64,000 nt of DNA from Vreelandella sp042466685 (GCF_042466685.1 NZ_CP170448.1:3224001-3288000), one strand, 5' to 3'. Numbered from the stretch's first letter, positions 43,280 to 52,298 are shown. Notes: a model not told the origin generated them from the letters alone. Program-made: numbers and translations.

Positions 43280-43314
43280 TTATTAGATTTTCATTGTCTA
43301 TCTAATAAGTTAGA
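43280..43314. promoter_or_regulatory. Overlapping inverted repeats before methyltransferase gene
   Basis: TTATTAGAT (43280-43288) and ATCTAATAA (43300-43308) are exact reverse complements 11 bp apart, and TCTAA-TAAG-TTAGA (43301-43314) forms a second, overlapping dyad. They lie 80-110 bp upstream of the methyltransferase start in an AT-rich region, as expected for a dimeric repressor site. Regulator unknown. Confidence 0.4.
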
Positions 43315-43392
43315 CACCAGCAAGCTATACTGCTAGGGCTATACGCTGATAACTGACATGTGATGGAATAATAACGACGCCAGGAAGCCGAT

Positions 43393-44160
43393 ATGACCAA
43401 TACCTCTCAAAATGCACCCGGGCAAGAGTGGAATGCCAGCAACTACGCCCAGAATGCTAACTTTGTACCTAAGCTAGGCAGTGAAGTGGTCAAGCTATTA
43501 GCGCCTCAACCCGGCGAACGTATTTTGGATCTTGGTTGTGGCGACGGCTCATTAACAGAGCGCCTTATGCAGTTGGGCGCAGATGTTCTCGGGGTAGACG
43601 CTTCAGAAGAAATGGTAGACGCCGCCCGCCAACGCGGTGTAACCGCCAGAGTCATTGATGGGCATCAACTGCCTTTCGATCATGAATTTGATGCAGTGTT
43701 TAGCAATGCGGCGCTGCACTGGATGCTAGACCCCCAGGCAGTACTTGCTGGCGTTAAGCGTGCATTAAAGCCGGGAGGCCGGTTTGTAGCTGAGTTCGGC
43801 GGCCATGGCAATGTTGCCGCTATTTGTACCGCCTTAATCGCCGCCCTGCAGTTTCGGGGCATTAGTGCCCGCGGGCGCCACCCCTGGTACTTTCCTACAA
43901 CACACGAGTATGGCCATATGCTGGAAACCGTCGGTTTCAAAGTAGAAAGCATTGAGCTAATCCCGCGCCCTACGCCACTGCCTACTGGCATGATTGGGTG
44001 GCTTGAGACGTTCGCCAGCCCGTTTTTACATGGGCTCGACGAGGATGTGCGCGATGCCGTACTGGAAAACACCTTAACGCTGCTGGGCCATAGCCTTCGC
44101 GATGAGCAAGGCAACTGGACGGCAGATTATGTGCGGCTGCGCGTTGCTGCCCGCGCATAA
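43393..44160 (+). CDS. Class I SAM-dependent methyltransferase (Tam-like)
   Basis: A 255-residue methyltransferase of the class I Rossmann type, similar to trans-aconitate methyltransferases. The N-terminus has EWNASNYAQNANFVPKLG; motif I is ILDLGCGDGSLTERLM, then VLGVDASEEMVDAARQRG, FDAVFSNAALHWMLDP (motif II) and GGRFVAEFGG. It would methylate a small acid or another metabolite with SAM; the substrate is unproven. A bidirectional terminator at 44184-44229 separates it from the convergent MCP gene. Confidence 0.88.
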   Translation: MTNTSQNAPGQEWNASNYAQNANFVPKLGSEVVKLLAPQPGERILDLGCGDGSLTERLMQLGADVLGVDASEEMVDAARQRGVTARVIDGHQLPFDHEFDAVFSNAALHWMLDPQAVLAGVKRALKPGGRFVAEFGGHGNVAAICTALIAALQFRGISARGRHPWYFPTTHEYGHMLETVGFKVESIELIPRPTPLPTGMIGWLETFASPFLHGLDEDVRDAVLENTLTLLGHSLRDEQGNWTADYVRLRVAARA

Positions 44161-44183
44161 GCATTAATCCCCTATATAGACGT

Positions 44184-44229
44184 AAAAAAAAGCCGCCGAC
44201 GATAAGTACGCTTTTCGTCGGCGGCTTTT
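44184..44229. terminator. Bidirectional Rho-independent terminator
   Basis: AAAAGCCGCCGACGA and TCGTCGGCGGCTTTT form a strong GC-rich stem with A and U tracts on both sides, serving the convergent methyltransferase and chemoreceptor genes. Both directions would end in U runs. Confidence 0.95.
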
Positions 44230-44242
44230 AGCTTATTAAGAA

Positions 44243-45922
44243 CTAGAACTCATCCCATTCATCGACGGCCTCTTTTTTGCTTTGTGTCACTTGCGGGCGC
44301 GGCGCGGGATCACTACGACTGCCGACATGTTGCTGCTGTGAGGCGCCCTTATGCGTCAGCGCAACAGCGCTGGCACTGTTCTCATCAATGCGGAAGGTAG
44401 CCATCAAATCGGCTAACTCGCGGGCCTGCCCCTCCAGCGAACTAGCGGCCATGCTGGTTTGCTGTACGAGGGCAGCGTTTTGCTGAGTGACTGAGTCCAT
44501 CTCGGTAAGCGCAGCATTAATCTGCTCAATGCCACTATTTTGCTCCCGCGTCGCGGTCGAAATCTCTCCCATCAGGGTAGTGACCTGGCGAATCGCATCA
44601 ACCGTTTGATGAATCGTCTGCCCACTGCGCTCCGCCTGTTCAGCGCCACCGTTAATTTTCGTGGTGGTCTGCTCAATCAGGTTACGAATTTCTTTAGCAG
44701 AGTCAGCGCTGCGTGTCGCTAGTGAACGTACTTCACTGGCCACAACGGCAAAGCCACGACCCTGCTCACCGGCCCGAGCGGCTTCAACTGATGCATTGAG
44801 TGCTAAGATATTGGTTTGGAAAGCAATGGAATCGATAACACCGATAATATTGTTGACTTGGCTGGCACTGGCGGCAATTTCGCGCATGAGTTGCACCGTG
44901 CGCTCCACCTCTTCGCCCCCTGACTCCGCCGATTGTGACGCCGCGACCGAAAGCTGATCCGCCTCTTGGGCTGTTTCAGCATTTTTACTGACCGTCGTCG
45001 ACATCTCTTCCATGCTTGAGGCTGTTTGCTGAAGAGCCGAGGCTTGCTGCTCGGTTCGTGAAGAGAGATCCTGGCTGCCCGCAGAGATATCACCTGCCCC
45101 ACTGAAAACCCGCTCGCTACTGCCTCTCAACGCCATCACCAGTTGTTTTAACTTCTCCTGCATAGCCGAGAGTCCACTATACAACTGACCGATTTCGTTA
45201 CGCCCACGATCCTCAATCTGGTCAGTTAGATCGCCGTCGGCAATCCTCGCAAAGTGTTCACTGGCACGCCGCAGGGGCCTTACAACGCTACGCATCATTG
45301 CCCATCGAATCACCACCACCGCCACAAGTGAAATCACTAAAAGGGTAATAGCAATGCCACCAATCGTCGTTGCTAAGCGATTGAGCCGTTGAAGGACACT
45401 AGCGCCACGCTCTTCTGTATAAGCGATAAAACCACTCATGGCCAGATCCAGTTCGGCGCTTAATGTTCCCAGCTCCTCTTGCCTGCGCTGAATTTGAAAA
45501 GGCGCGGCCTCGAGCAGTGGCGAAATACCCTCCGTCACAAAGGCATTATAAGCGCCGATAATCGCATCCCGGTGGGGCGCCAGCGTACCTTCGGGATTAA
45601 TTGGCACAGCACGAAACTCATTAAAGCGTGCCTCTGCATCAGCAACCGCCTCTGCCGCCATGGCAAGGCTCTCCTGCCCTTTGTCCGGATTGCCCTGGGT
45701 ACTGAAACTTGCCGCGCGGTCTAAAAAGGTTTGCGCTCTAAGTGCATGTACCTGGGTGCGGTTGGCTAAGTTAACGAGCCGTACGTTGGTGGCAGCCAGT
45801 TCTTCAAGCGCCTGCGAACTACTATGACTGGAGTAAAATCCAAGGCCACTGATCAAGCCTATCATAAGCACCAGTAGGGCTAACGCAGCAGTCAGGCTCC
45901 ATTTGATAGAGAGGTGCTTCAT
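44243..45922 (-). CDS. Methyl-accepting chemotaxis protein with C-terminal tether motif
   Basis: A transmembrane chemoreceptor of 559 residues. TM1 (about 9-29), a helical periplasmic sensor of about 150 residues with a four-helix-bundle pattern, TM2 (about 188-209), a HAMP domain (RWAMMRSVVRPLRRASEHFA onward), and the signalling domain with IDSIAFQTNILALNASVEAA and EAARAGEQGRGFAVVASEVR. It ends EWDEF, a variant of the NWETF tether for CheR/CheB. ATG 45922 has AAGGAATG nearby; ATG 45931 is too close to that site. No che genes are near. Confidence 0.93.
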   Translation of the reverse strand: MKHLSIKWSLTAALALLVLMIGLISGLGFYSSHSSSQALEELAATNVRLVNLANRTQVHALRAQTFLDRAASFSTQGNPDKGQESLAMAAEAVADAEARFNEFRAVPINPEGTLAPHRDAIIGAYNAFVTEGISPLLEAAPFQIQRRQEELGTLSAELDLAMSGFIAYTEERGASVLQRLNRLATTIGGIAITLLVISLVAVVVIRWAMMRSVVRPLRRASEHFARIADGDLTDQIEDRGRNEIGQLYSGLSAMQEKLKQLVMALRGSSERVFSGAGDISAGSQDLSSRTEQQASALQQTASSMEEMSTTVSKNAETAQEADQLSVAASQSAESGGEEVERTVQLMREIAASASQVNNIIGVIDSIAFQTNILALNASVEAARAGEQGRGFAVVASEVRSLATRSADSAKEIRNLIEQTTTKINGGAEQAERSGQTIHQTVDAIRQVTTLMGEISTATREQNSGIEQINAALTEMDSVTQQNAALVQQTSMAASSLEGQARELADLMATFRIDENSASAVALTHKGASQQQHVGSRSDPAPRPQVTQSKKEAVDEWDEF

Positions 45923-45984
45923 TCTGTTCATTCCTTAATATTTATAGTTTATTCAATATGATATCGGCCAATATAAAATAATCT

Positions 45985-46014
45985 AAAACGCCATCGGGTG
46001 AATCTAGATGGCGT
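45985..46014 (-). terminator. Putative terminator of membrane-anchored bactofilin
   Basis: On the minus strand ACGCCATC, an 11-nt loop and GATGGCGT form an 8-bp stem followed by TTTTAGATTATTTT. The 3' U tract is interrupted, so strength is uncertain. It lies about 50 bp past the bactofilin stop. Confidence 0.5.
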
Positions 46015-46065
46015 CCTAATATGACCTTTATCTGATATTGAGTATGATGATTGACCGCACGGCCT

Positions 46066-46635
46066 TTAAGACACTATGGCAACCCTTTGGCGGCTGGCAG
46101 TCTGAGCCACGTCTATCTGAAGCCAAGCCCCTGCCATGCACTCCAAGCGAGGAGCGTCGACTACCCCCTGTAAGCGCGCCCGCGATAGCAGCGTGGCCTT
46201 GGTATTGGCTTTAAGCGTACCCACCATGTGCCCATCAATATCGACACAACTCCCCTCAATATAGGACGCTACATGGCCAGAGGCAGTCACAGAGACAGGG
46301 TGATTGGGCGCGATGAGCGTCCCCTCTAAACGGCCTTTAATGAGCACAGGCTCATCGGCGATCACTTTACCTAAAATATGCGTGGCTGCCCCAATGCGGC
46401 TGCCGCATGATAGGGCTTCTATGCTGGGAGGTGTCACAGTAGAGGCATCTGCTTGGGGCGGTGACATCGCTTCAGCGGGTTGATTGGAGATGGGCGCAGC
46501 CTTCACTGCCTGTTTTTTTTGCGCTATACCAGCGGCACTTGATGAGCGCTGCTTTAGCTTACGGCGCTTGCCATCCCATACGATCAGCGTCATTACGCCA
46601 ACGCCCAGCACAATAAACCATACTTGAATGCCCAT
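46066..46635 (-). CDS. Membrane-anchored bactofilin-domain protein
   Basis: A 189-residue protein. Residues about 4-20 form a transmembrane segment (VWFIVLGVGVMTLIVW) followed by DGKRRKLKQR, a pattern like the ZipA N-terminus. A Pro/Ala/Ser-rich linker (about 35-75) leads to a beta-helical bactofilin domain with IGAATHILGKVIADEPVLIK, GTLIAPNHPVSVTASGHVAS, SYIEGSCVDIDGHMVGTLKA and SRARLQGVVDAPRLECMAGA. Bactofilins polymerise and scaffold cell-wall or envelope processes; the membrane anchor is unusual. It is divergent from a second bactofilin gene. Confidence 0.75.
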   Translation of the reverse strand: MGIQVWFIVLGVGVMTLIVWDGKRRKLKQRSSSAAGIAQKKQAVKAAPISNQPAEAMSPPQADASTVTPPSIEALSCGSRIGAATHILGKVIADEPVLIKGRLEGTLIAPNHPVSVTASGHVASYIEGSCVDIDGHMVGTLKANTKATLLSRARLQGVVDAPRLECMAGAWLQIDVAQTASRQRVAIVS

Positions 46636-46829
46636 ACCCTTCCTGCCGCTTTAGATGTAGTTGCCCCAGCTAACGTTATACTCGTTCTGCTATATTGCGG
46701 CGGCGTGAATAAGCCCATTCACTTGGCTTAACTCCAGGCTTTAAGACGTCCAAAAGCCGATTAAAGTATTTAATGCTCACGACCATGCACCCTAAAGGCG
46801 CGCTGGCGTCTTTCACTAGGAGTCCCCCT

Positions 46830-47396
46830 ATGTTTAACAAAGCCAAGAATGCCCCTCCTGAAACCAAGGCCGCGACGCTAGTATCCCCAGACACGCGCTC
46901 ATCAGCAGTGCCAGGCACTCCGCCCAACAGCGCACGAGCAAGCCTCTCCGTTATCGGGGGGCATACACAAGTGGAGGGAGACATTAATAGCGATGAGGAT
47001 TTGACGGTAGAAGGGCGTGTAAGTGGCATTATCACTTGTAAGCAGCATACCGTTACCTTGGGTGCTAATGGTTATATCAATGGTGATGTATTTGCTCACA
47101 CGCTGCATATATCAGGCGAAGTAACAGGCAACTTGGTGGCACACCACCGCGCAACGATTCATAAAGGTGCCCAGGTCTCAGGCACTATTGTTGCTCCCTG
47201 CTTGGTACTAGAAGATGGCAGCGTTTTCCACGGCAGCATCGATATGGATCCTGACAACGAAGTACTGAAAAACGCTTTTGCCGATGCTACCGCTAGCATG
47301 ACTAAAGCCTCGCCAAAACCAACCGTTGAGAAGCGCCCAGCCACGAGCGCGAACGCCGCGGAGCACGATACAACAGAAGCAAAAGCGAACGATTAA
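46830..47396 (+). CDS. Bactofilin-family protein
   Basis: A 188-residue cytoplasmic polymer-forming protein. After a disordered N-terminus (MFNKAKNAPPETKAATLV onward) the beta-helical repeat domain runs through ASLSVIGGHTQVEGDINSDE, DLTVEGRVSGIITCKQHTV, ANGYINGDVFAHTLHISGEV and IHKGAQVSGTIVAPCLVL. The C-terminus is low-complexity and acidic (TSANAAEHDTTEAKAND). ATG 46830 has AGGAG upstream; an in-frame ATG at 46773 is probably not used. The divergent gene encodes a bactofilin with a membrane anchor, so the two may co-assemble. Confidence 0.9.
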   Translation: MFNKAKNAPPETKAATLVSPDTRSSAVPGTPPNSARASLSVIGGHTQVEGDINSDEDLTVEGRVSGIITCKQHTVTLGANGYINGDVFAHTLHISGEVTGNLVAHHRATIHKGAQVSGTIVAPCLVLEDGSVFHGSIDMDPDNEVLKNAFADATASMTKASPKPTVEKRPATSANAAEHDTTEAKAND

Positions 47397-47412
47397 GACG
47401 CTGCCAGCAGCA

Positions 47413-48168
47413 TCAATGGCGCTGAGCGCACACCGGGCAAGCGGGATCGCGGGGTACTTGAAAATGCCGCCACTGTCCGCTTAAGCCATCAAAGGTGGAG
47501 AGCCCCTGATGGGCAGAACCAGCGCCACTAAGCAGTTTGAAGGCTTCTACCGCCTGAAAGCAGCCGATTAAGCCTACCAGTGGCGCCATCACCCCACTCT
47601 CTGCACAGCTAAGCGCTTCGTCTCCGCTATCATCGGGTGGATAGAGGCATGCGTAGCAGGGGCAAGTTACGTCGCGGGGATCAAATACCGCCAGTTGGCC
47701 TGAAAAGCGTATGGCCGCCCCCGACACCAGCGGCACACCGGCCTTTTGTGAGGCGGTATTCACCGCATAGCGACTTGAGAAACGATCAGTACAGTCCAGC
47801 ACCACATCCGCCGTAGCGACTAAGCGCTCAAGCGGCTCCCTAACCACATGCTGATCCAATGCCACCACTTGGCAGTGAGGATTGAGTGCCTGCATACTGG
47901 CCTGGGCAGAGTGCGCTTTATTTAATCCAATACTGGCGTGCTGGTGGGCAATTTGACGTTGAAGATTGGAAAGTTCGACGTGATCGGCATCAGCGATGGT
48001 GATGCGCCCGACCCCAGCGGCGGCCAAATAGAGCGCGGCCGGGGAGCCCAACCCTCCTGCACCAATAATCACCACATGGGCAGATTGCAGGCGCTCCTGG
48101 CCCTCGATATCCACCTCTGGCAACATGATCTGGCGGCTATAGCGCAGCAGCGCCTGGTCATCCATCAT
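47413..48168 (-). CDS. moeB: MoeB/HesA/ThiF-family adenylyltransferase
   Basis: A 251-residue ThiF/MoeB-type E1-like enzyme that adenylates a sulfur-carrier protein (MoaD or ThiS) for cofactor synthesis. Motifs: LLRYSRQIMLPEVDIEGQE, VVIIGAGGLGSPAALYLAAA (nucleotide-binding GxGGLG), RITIADADHVELSNLQRQI, DVVLDCTDRFSSRYAVN, and CPCYACLYPP with CPVCAQ (zinc CxxC pairs). No rhodanese domain is fused. It starts 4 bp after the lrp stop. In many gammaproteobacteria moeB directly follows prmC; here lrp lies between. Confidence 0.93.
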   Translation of the reverse strand: MMDDQALLRYSRQIMLPEVDIEGQERLQSAHVVIIGAGGLGSPAALYLAAAGVGRITIADADHVELSNLQRQIAHQHASIGLNKAHSAQASMQALNPHCQVVALDQHVVREPLERLVATADVVLDCTDRFSSRYAVNTASQKAGVPLVSGAAIRFSGQLAVFDPRDVTCPCYACLYPPDDSGDEALSCAESGVMAPLVGLIGCFQAVEAFKLLSGAGSAHQGLSTFDGLSGQWRHFQVPRDPACPVCAQRH

Positions 48169-48172
48169 CAGT

Positions 48173-48673
48173 TTACTTATCCTCAAATTCCTCGTAGGCG
48201 GGAATGTGTAAATTGAAACTCTCTTTCACCTCTTCCATCACCACGTAGCTTTTCGACTCTTTCACGCCCGGCAGCGTTAACACCACATCGCCCAATAGCT
48301 GGCGGTAGGCGGCCATTTCGGGAATGCGGCACTTTAAGATGTAGTCGAACTGCCCAGAGACAAGATGGCACTCCTGTATCTGCGGCAACTTCTCGACAGC
48401 ACGGCGAAACTCATCAAAGACCGCGGGAGACTGCGTTTCCAAGCTGATCTCGACAAACACTAATAAATTGGCTTTTAAAGCCCGCGGATCAAGAATGGCT
48501 TGATAACCACGAATAATACCCGCTTTTTCCAAACGCTTAACGCGTTCGAGGCAAGGGGTTGTGGATAAGCCCACTTCAGAGGCTAAATCGACGTAAGAAA
48601 TACGCGCATTCTCCTGCAAACAGCGCAGGATTTTAAGGTCGATACGGTCCAGCGTTCTATTTTTTGGTTTCAT
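48173..48673 (-). CDS. lrp: Leucine-responsive regulatory protein
   Basis: A 166-residue Lrp/AsnC regulator close to E. coli Lrp itself. The helix-turn-helix NARISYVDLASEVGLSTTPC, then LERVKRLEKAGIIRGYQAIL, and the RAM effector half with LLVFVEISLETQSPAVFDEF, IQECHLVSGQFDYILKCRIP, LGDVVLTLPGVKESKSYVVM and EEVKESFNLHIP match along the length. It controls amino-acid metabolism globally in enterics. ATG 48673 has GGATCC upstream; a TTG at 48685 could add four residues. Its placement between prmC and moeB is unusual. Confidence 0.92.
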   Translation of the reverse strand: MKPKNRTLDRIDLKILRCLQENARISYVDLASEVGLSTTPCLERVKRLEKAGIIRGYQAILDPRALKANLLVFVEISLETQSPAVFDEFRRAVEKLPQIQECHLVSGQFDYILKCRIPEMAAYRQLLGDVVLTLPGVKESKSYVVMEEVKESFNLHIPAYEEFEDK

Positions 48674-48707
48674 GGCAGGATCCAATACTGATGAATCAGG
48701 CAGTTAT

Positions 48708-49556
48708 TTAAAGGTGCCCCAGAGTAACCCGTTCGTGCCCTCCCAGGTCACGAATACTTTCAACGCTTTGATAGCCAGCGCTTTTAAGCGCCCTGCGCAC
48801 CTTATCAGCCTGGCTGTAGCCGTGCTCAAGCAGCAACCAGCCTGACGCGGTTAAGTAGTGCGGCGCAGAGTGCACCAGATGCAGCAGATCGGCCATGCCT
48901 TCGGCAGCGGCAACCAGCGCTGAGCGAGGTTCAAAACGCACATCACCTGCACTTAAATGGGGGTCATCGGCGGCAATATAAGGCGGGTTACTAACGATAA
49001 TATCGAAACGTTTATCTGCCTCTTCAAACGTTTCCAGCGCGCCGAACCAATTGCTCTGTAAAAACCGGGCATTGTTTATCGCCAGCGCTTGGGCATTACG
49101 GGTCGCCAATGCCACCGCCTCAGAGCGCAGATCCACACCCAATACCTGCCAGTCGGGCTGCTCGCTGGCAAACGCCAGGGCAATGGCGCCCGTGCCCGTA
49201 CCAAGATCGAGCATGCGGCCTGTGGGCTGGGTCACACAGCCTAGCGCTAGCTCTACCAGGGTTTCGGTATCGGGCCGGGGTATCAGAGTGTCAGGAGACG
49301 TCGCTAGGCGCAGCCCCCAAAATTCGCGTTCGCCGGTGAGGTAGGCAACCGGCGTACCTTGAGCACGTGCAGCCACTAGCGCATCAAAACGGGCCTGTTC
49401 CCACAGGGAGCATGTTTTATCGCCCCAGGTGTAGAGCCAAGTGCGGTCACGCCCAAGCACGTGACATAACAACACTTCAGCATCAATACGTGGCGAACTG
49501 GAACCCGCTCTCTGCAAGCGCTGGGCGGCCTGTTTAAGCAGCGCATCAAGGGACAT
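48708..49556 (-). CDS. prmC: Peptide chain release factor N5-glutamine methyltransferase
   Basis: Methylates the GGQ glutamine of release factors RF1 and RF2 using SAM. The 282-residue enzyme has the N-terminal helical domain (LDALLKQAAQRLQRAGSSSP), then YLTGEREFWGLRL, LIPRPDTETLVELAL, LDLGTGTGAIALAFASEQP (SAM site) and the catalytic NPPYIAADDPHL. It is encoded directly downstream of prfA, whose product it modifies; the ATG and the prfA stop share one base. This coupling is conserved across gammaproteobacteria. Confidence 0.96.
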   Translation of the reverse strand: MSLDALLKQAAQRLQRAGSSSPRIDAEVLLCHVLGRDRTWLYTWGDKTCSLWEQARFDALVAARAQGTPVAYLTGEREFWGLRLATSPDTLIPRPDTETLVELALGCVTQPTGRMLDLGTGTGAIALAFASEQPDWQVLGVDLRSEAVALATRNAQALAINNARFLQSNWFGALETFEEADKRFDIIVSNPPYIAADDPHLSAGDVRFEPRSALVAAAEGMADLLHLVHSAPHYLTASGWLLLEHGYSQADKVRRALKSAGYQSVESIRDLGGHERVTLGHL

Positions 49557-50644
49557 CAGACGTCCTGAAGGGCTGAGAGTTGCTCTGCCTGATACTCATG
49601 AATCAGCGGGCTAATCACATCATCCAACTGCTCACCGCTAACCACTTCATTGAGTTTATAAAGCGTCAAATTAATACGGTGATCGGTAATCCGCCCCTGG
49701 GGGAAATTATAGGTGCGAATGCGCTCACTACGATCTCCGGAGCCGACTAGCGAACGGCGTGCATCTGCCTGCGTCTGACGCTGGCTATCGACGGCGTTAC
49801 GCTTTAACTTAGCGGCCAACAGCGACATCGCTTTAGCACGGTTTTTATGCTGACTGCGCTCTTCCTGACACTCCACGACTACACCGGTGGGCAGGTGGGT
49901 AATGCGGATTGCGGAGTCGGTGGTGTTAACGTGCTGACCGCCAGCCCCGCTGGAACGGTAAGTATCCACGCGCAGATCCGACGGATTGATATCGATATCG
50001 CCCACGTCATCCACTTCAGGCATGACCGCAACGGTGCAGGCAGAAGTGTGAATGCGGCCCTGAGATTCCGTCGCCGGTACTCGCTGCACACGGTGAGCGC
50101 CGGATTCAAATTTTAGCTGAGCGTATACACCCTCGCCTTTCACCCGTGAAATAATCTCTTTGTAGCCGCCCTGCTCCCCGTGGCTGGCGCTCACCACCTC
50201 GACCCGCCAACCACGCTTTTCCGCATAGCGTGAGTACATGCGAAACAGATCACCGGCAAAAATAGCCGCCTCATCACCGCCGGTACCGGCACGCACTTCC
50301 AGAAACACCCCGCGGCCATCGTCAGGGTCTTTCGGCACTAGTAGACGCTTCAATTCAAGATCCAGCTCGGCCAACCGCTCCCGTCCTTCGCTTAGCTCCA
50401 TCTCTGCCAACTCGCGCATGTCAGCGTCACTATCACGGCTGAGCTGCTCGGCTTCATCCATATTGGCTTCAATATCACGATAGCGCTGCCAAGCCGCCAC
50501 CAGCTCCTCTAGCTCGGCATATTCACGTGAGTAGTCGCGAAAGCGTTGCTGATTGTTGATCACGTCGGGATCCGATAGCAGCATCGCCAGCTCTTCAAAG
50601 CGTTCGGTAAAGCTGTCTAAGCGTTGGCGTAACGTCTCTTTCAT
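49556..50644 (-). CDS. prfA: Peptide chain release factor 1
   Basis: Terminates translation at UAA and UAG codons. The 362-residue protein carries RAGTGGDEAAIFAGDLFRMY, the anticodon-like recognition region with GRIHTSACTVAVMPEVD, and the catalytic GAGGQHVNTTDSAIRITHLP loop (GGQ near residue 232). Length is standard. It overlaps the hemA stop by 4 bp (ATGA) and precedes prmC, which methylates its GGQ glutamine. The hemA-prfA-prmC order is conserved. Confidence 0.98.
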   Translation of the reverse strand: MKETLRQRLDSFTERFEELAMLLSDPDVINNQQRFRDYSREYAELEELVAAWQRYRDIEANMDEAEQLSRDSDADMRELAEMELSEGRERLAELDLELKRLLVPKDPDDGRGVFLEVRAGTGGDEAAIFAGDLFRMYSRYAEKRGWRVEVVSASHGEQGGYKEIISRVKGEGVYAQLKFESGAHRVQRVPATESQGRIHTSACTVAVMPEVDDVGDIDINPSDLRVDTYRSSGAGGQHVNTTDSAIRITHLPTGVVVECQEERSQHKNRAKAMSLLAAKLKRNAVDSQRQTQADARRSLVGSGDRSERIRTYNFPQGRITDHRINLTLYKLNEVVSGEQLDDVISPLIHEYQAEQLSALQDV

Positions 50645-51954
50645 GCGGGCGTATCATCCTTCTGGCGGTTAACCGTGGGCGCAGGCGTAGTCTCGAATGC
50701 TGGTTTTATGGGCAACAGCAGCCGTGGAGCGGCATTCAGCAAGTCGTGCTGCTCTTCGGAGGCTGCATCCCGTATCGCCTGGGTGGGCTGATGGAGCAAA
50801 CGGTTGGTCAGTTGGTGGGCCAAGCGCTCAATGACCTTAGCAGGGTCTTCACCCCGCGCCAGCCGTTCCAGGGCTTGGTCACGGGAAAGATCGCGCAGCG
50901 CTTCGCCATGCTGGCGGTAGTCGCGGATCAGTTCGCCGCCATTACGAATACGCCGCTCGTGCTGCCAGCTCCCCACCCCATGTTCAATCAGCGACTCGGC
51001 CTGATCAGCAGCTACCTGACGGTGACGACGATTTTCCTGGATTACCTCCTCCAAATCGTCCACGGTATAGAGAAACACATCTGCCAATTCGCCTACTTCG
51101 GGCTCAATATCCCGAGGCACCGCGATATCGACCATAAATACCGGACGATGGCGGCGCTTTTTAAGTGCGCGCTCCACCATGCCTTTGCCAAGTATGGGTA
51201 ATGGAGAGGCGGTGGAAGAGATCACAATATCGGCGTGCTCAAGGGCGTCAGGAATCTCTTGCAGGGTAATCGCCGTTCCCTCTAAGGGGCCTGCCACCAG
51301 CTCAGCTCGCTCACGAGTTCGATTGGCGACGGTGAGCTGGCGAACGCCCGCTTCGTGCAAATGGCGAGCAACCAGTTCGATGGTTTCACCGGCGCCAATT
51401 AGCAGCGCCCGTGAACGGCTAAAATCATCAAAAATGCGGCTGGCCATACTGACCGCAGCGTAGGCCACTGACACAGGGTTTTTACCGATGCCTGTTTCGG
51501 TACGCACTTGTTTGGCCACCGCAAAGGTATGTTGGAACAGGCGTTCAAGCTCGCCGCCCAACCCTTTGGATTGGCGCGCCTGCTGATAGGCATCCTTCAA
51601 CTGACCCAGTATTTGCGGCTCGCCCAGCACCATAGAATCCAGGCCAACCGCTACGCGCATTAAATGGCGCGCTGCATCGTTGTCCAAATAGTGGTAGGCA
51701 CAGCGCGTCAGCTCGTCGACGCGTAAGTTATGAAAGCGTCCGAGCCAATTGAGTACCGCCTGTTCGCCAGCCGCATCCGTGACGCAGTAAAGCTCCGTGC
51801 GGTTGCAGGTAGAGAGCACCGCCGCTTCACTAACTTGTGGCAGGTTGCGCAACTCAGCCAACGCCGTTTCAAGCTGCGTTGGCGTAAAGGCCACCTGCTC
51901 ACGCACGGCCACGCTGGCGGTACGATGATTTATTCCCAGGGCAAGAAGCGTCAT
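50641..51954 (-). CDS. hemA: Glutamyl-tRNA reductase
   Basis: Reduces glutamyl-tRNA(Glu) to glutamate-1-semialdehyde, the first committed step of heme synthesis in the C5 pathway. A 437-residue protein with LLALGINHRTASVAVREQVA, the catalytic cysteine in AVLSTCNRTELYC, GLDSMVLGEPQILGQLKDAY, ALLIGAGETIELVARHLHEA (NADPH site) and VDIAVPRDIEPEVG. It is the first gene of the hemA-prfA-prmC-lrp-moeB run. The C-terminal extension is typical of gammaproteobacterial HemA. Confidence 0.97.
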   Translation of the reverse strand: MTLLALGINHRTASVAVREQVAFTPTQLETALAELRNLPQVSEAAVLSTCNRTELYCVTDAAGEQAVLNWLGRFHNLRVDELTRCAYHYLDNDAARHLMRVAVGLDSMVLGEPQILGQLKDAYQQARQSKGLGGELERLFQHTFAVAKQVRTETGIGKNPVSVAYAAVSMASRIFDDFSRSRALLIGAGETIELVARHLHEAGVRQLTVANRTRERAELVAGPLEGTAITLQEIPDALEHADIVISSTASPLPILGKGMVERALKKRRHRPVFMVDIAVPRDIEPEVGELADVFLYTVDDLEEVIQENRRHRQVAADQAESLIEHGVGSWQHERRIRNGGELIRDYRQHGEALRDLSRDQALERLARGEDPAKVIERLAHQLTNRLLHQPTQAIRDAASEEQHDLLNAAPRLLLPIKPAFETTPAPTVNRQKDDTPA

Positions 51955-52298
51955 GCGTTATGCGTCTTCGCTAGTGTGTCGGACTTTTTGTCAGCCGCCA
52001 TTAAAATAAGCAGCTGCACCATCAGTTAGGGCTTGCTAAAACAAGTCTTTTGCATGGTTCAAGCACTGCCTACAATAATCTGTCATCAGTAGGCATAAAG
52101 TTTGCTGACCACGTTTTCAAGGAGGAACATTCTATCACAGCAGGCTATCATCTGGCCCACACCACTTTGCCGCAGGCAGGCAAGCCGCTATGCTGGGCAT
52201 TCGGCCACTTAATCGAGAGACGCATGCGACCTCGCTTTTCATTATCGGGCCCTGTATTAATGGGCTCTACCAGTTCCGGCTTCTCATTAGTGAGCGCT
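51955..52298. other. Divergent intergenic region between hemA and TPR lipoprotein genes
   Basis: About 340 bp carries promoters for both directions but no RNA gene or clear terminator. An in-frame upstream extension of the TPR gene reaches back to about 52050 and includes an ATG at 52224, so its 5' end is uncertain. Apart from that, nothing recognisable was seen. Confidence 0.4.
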
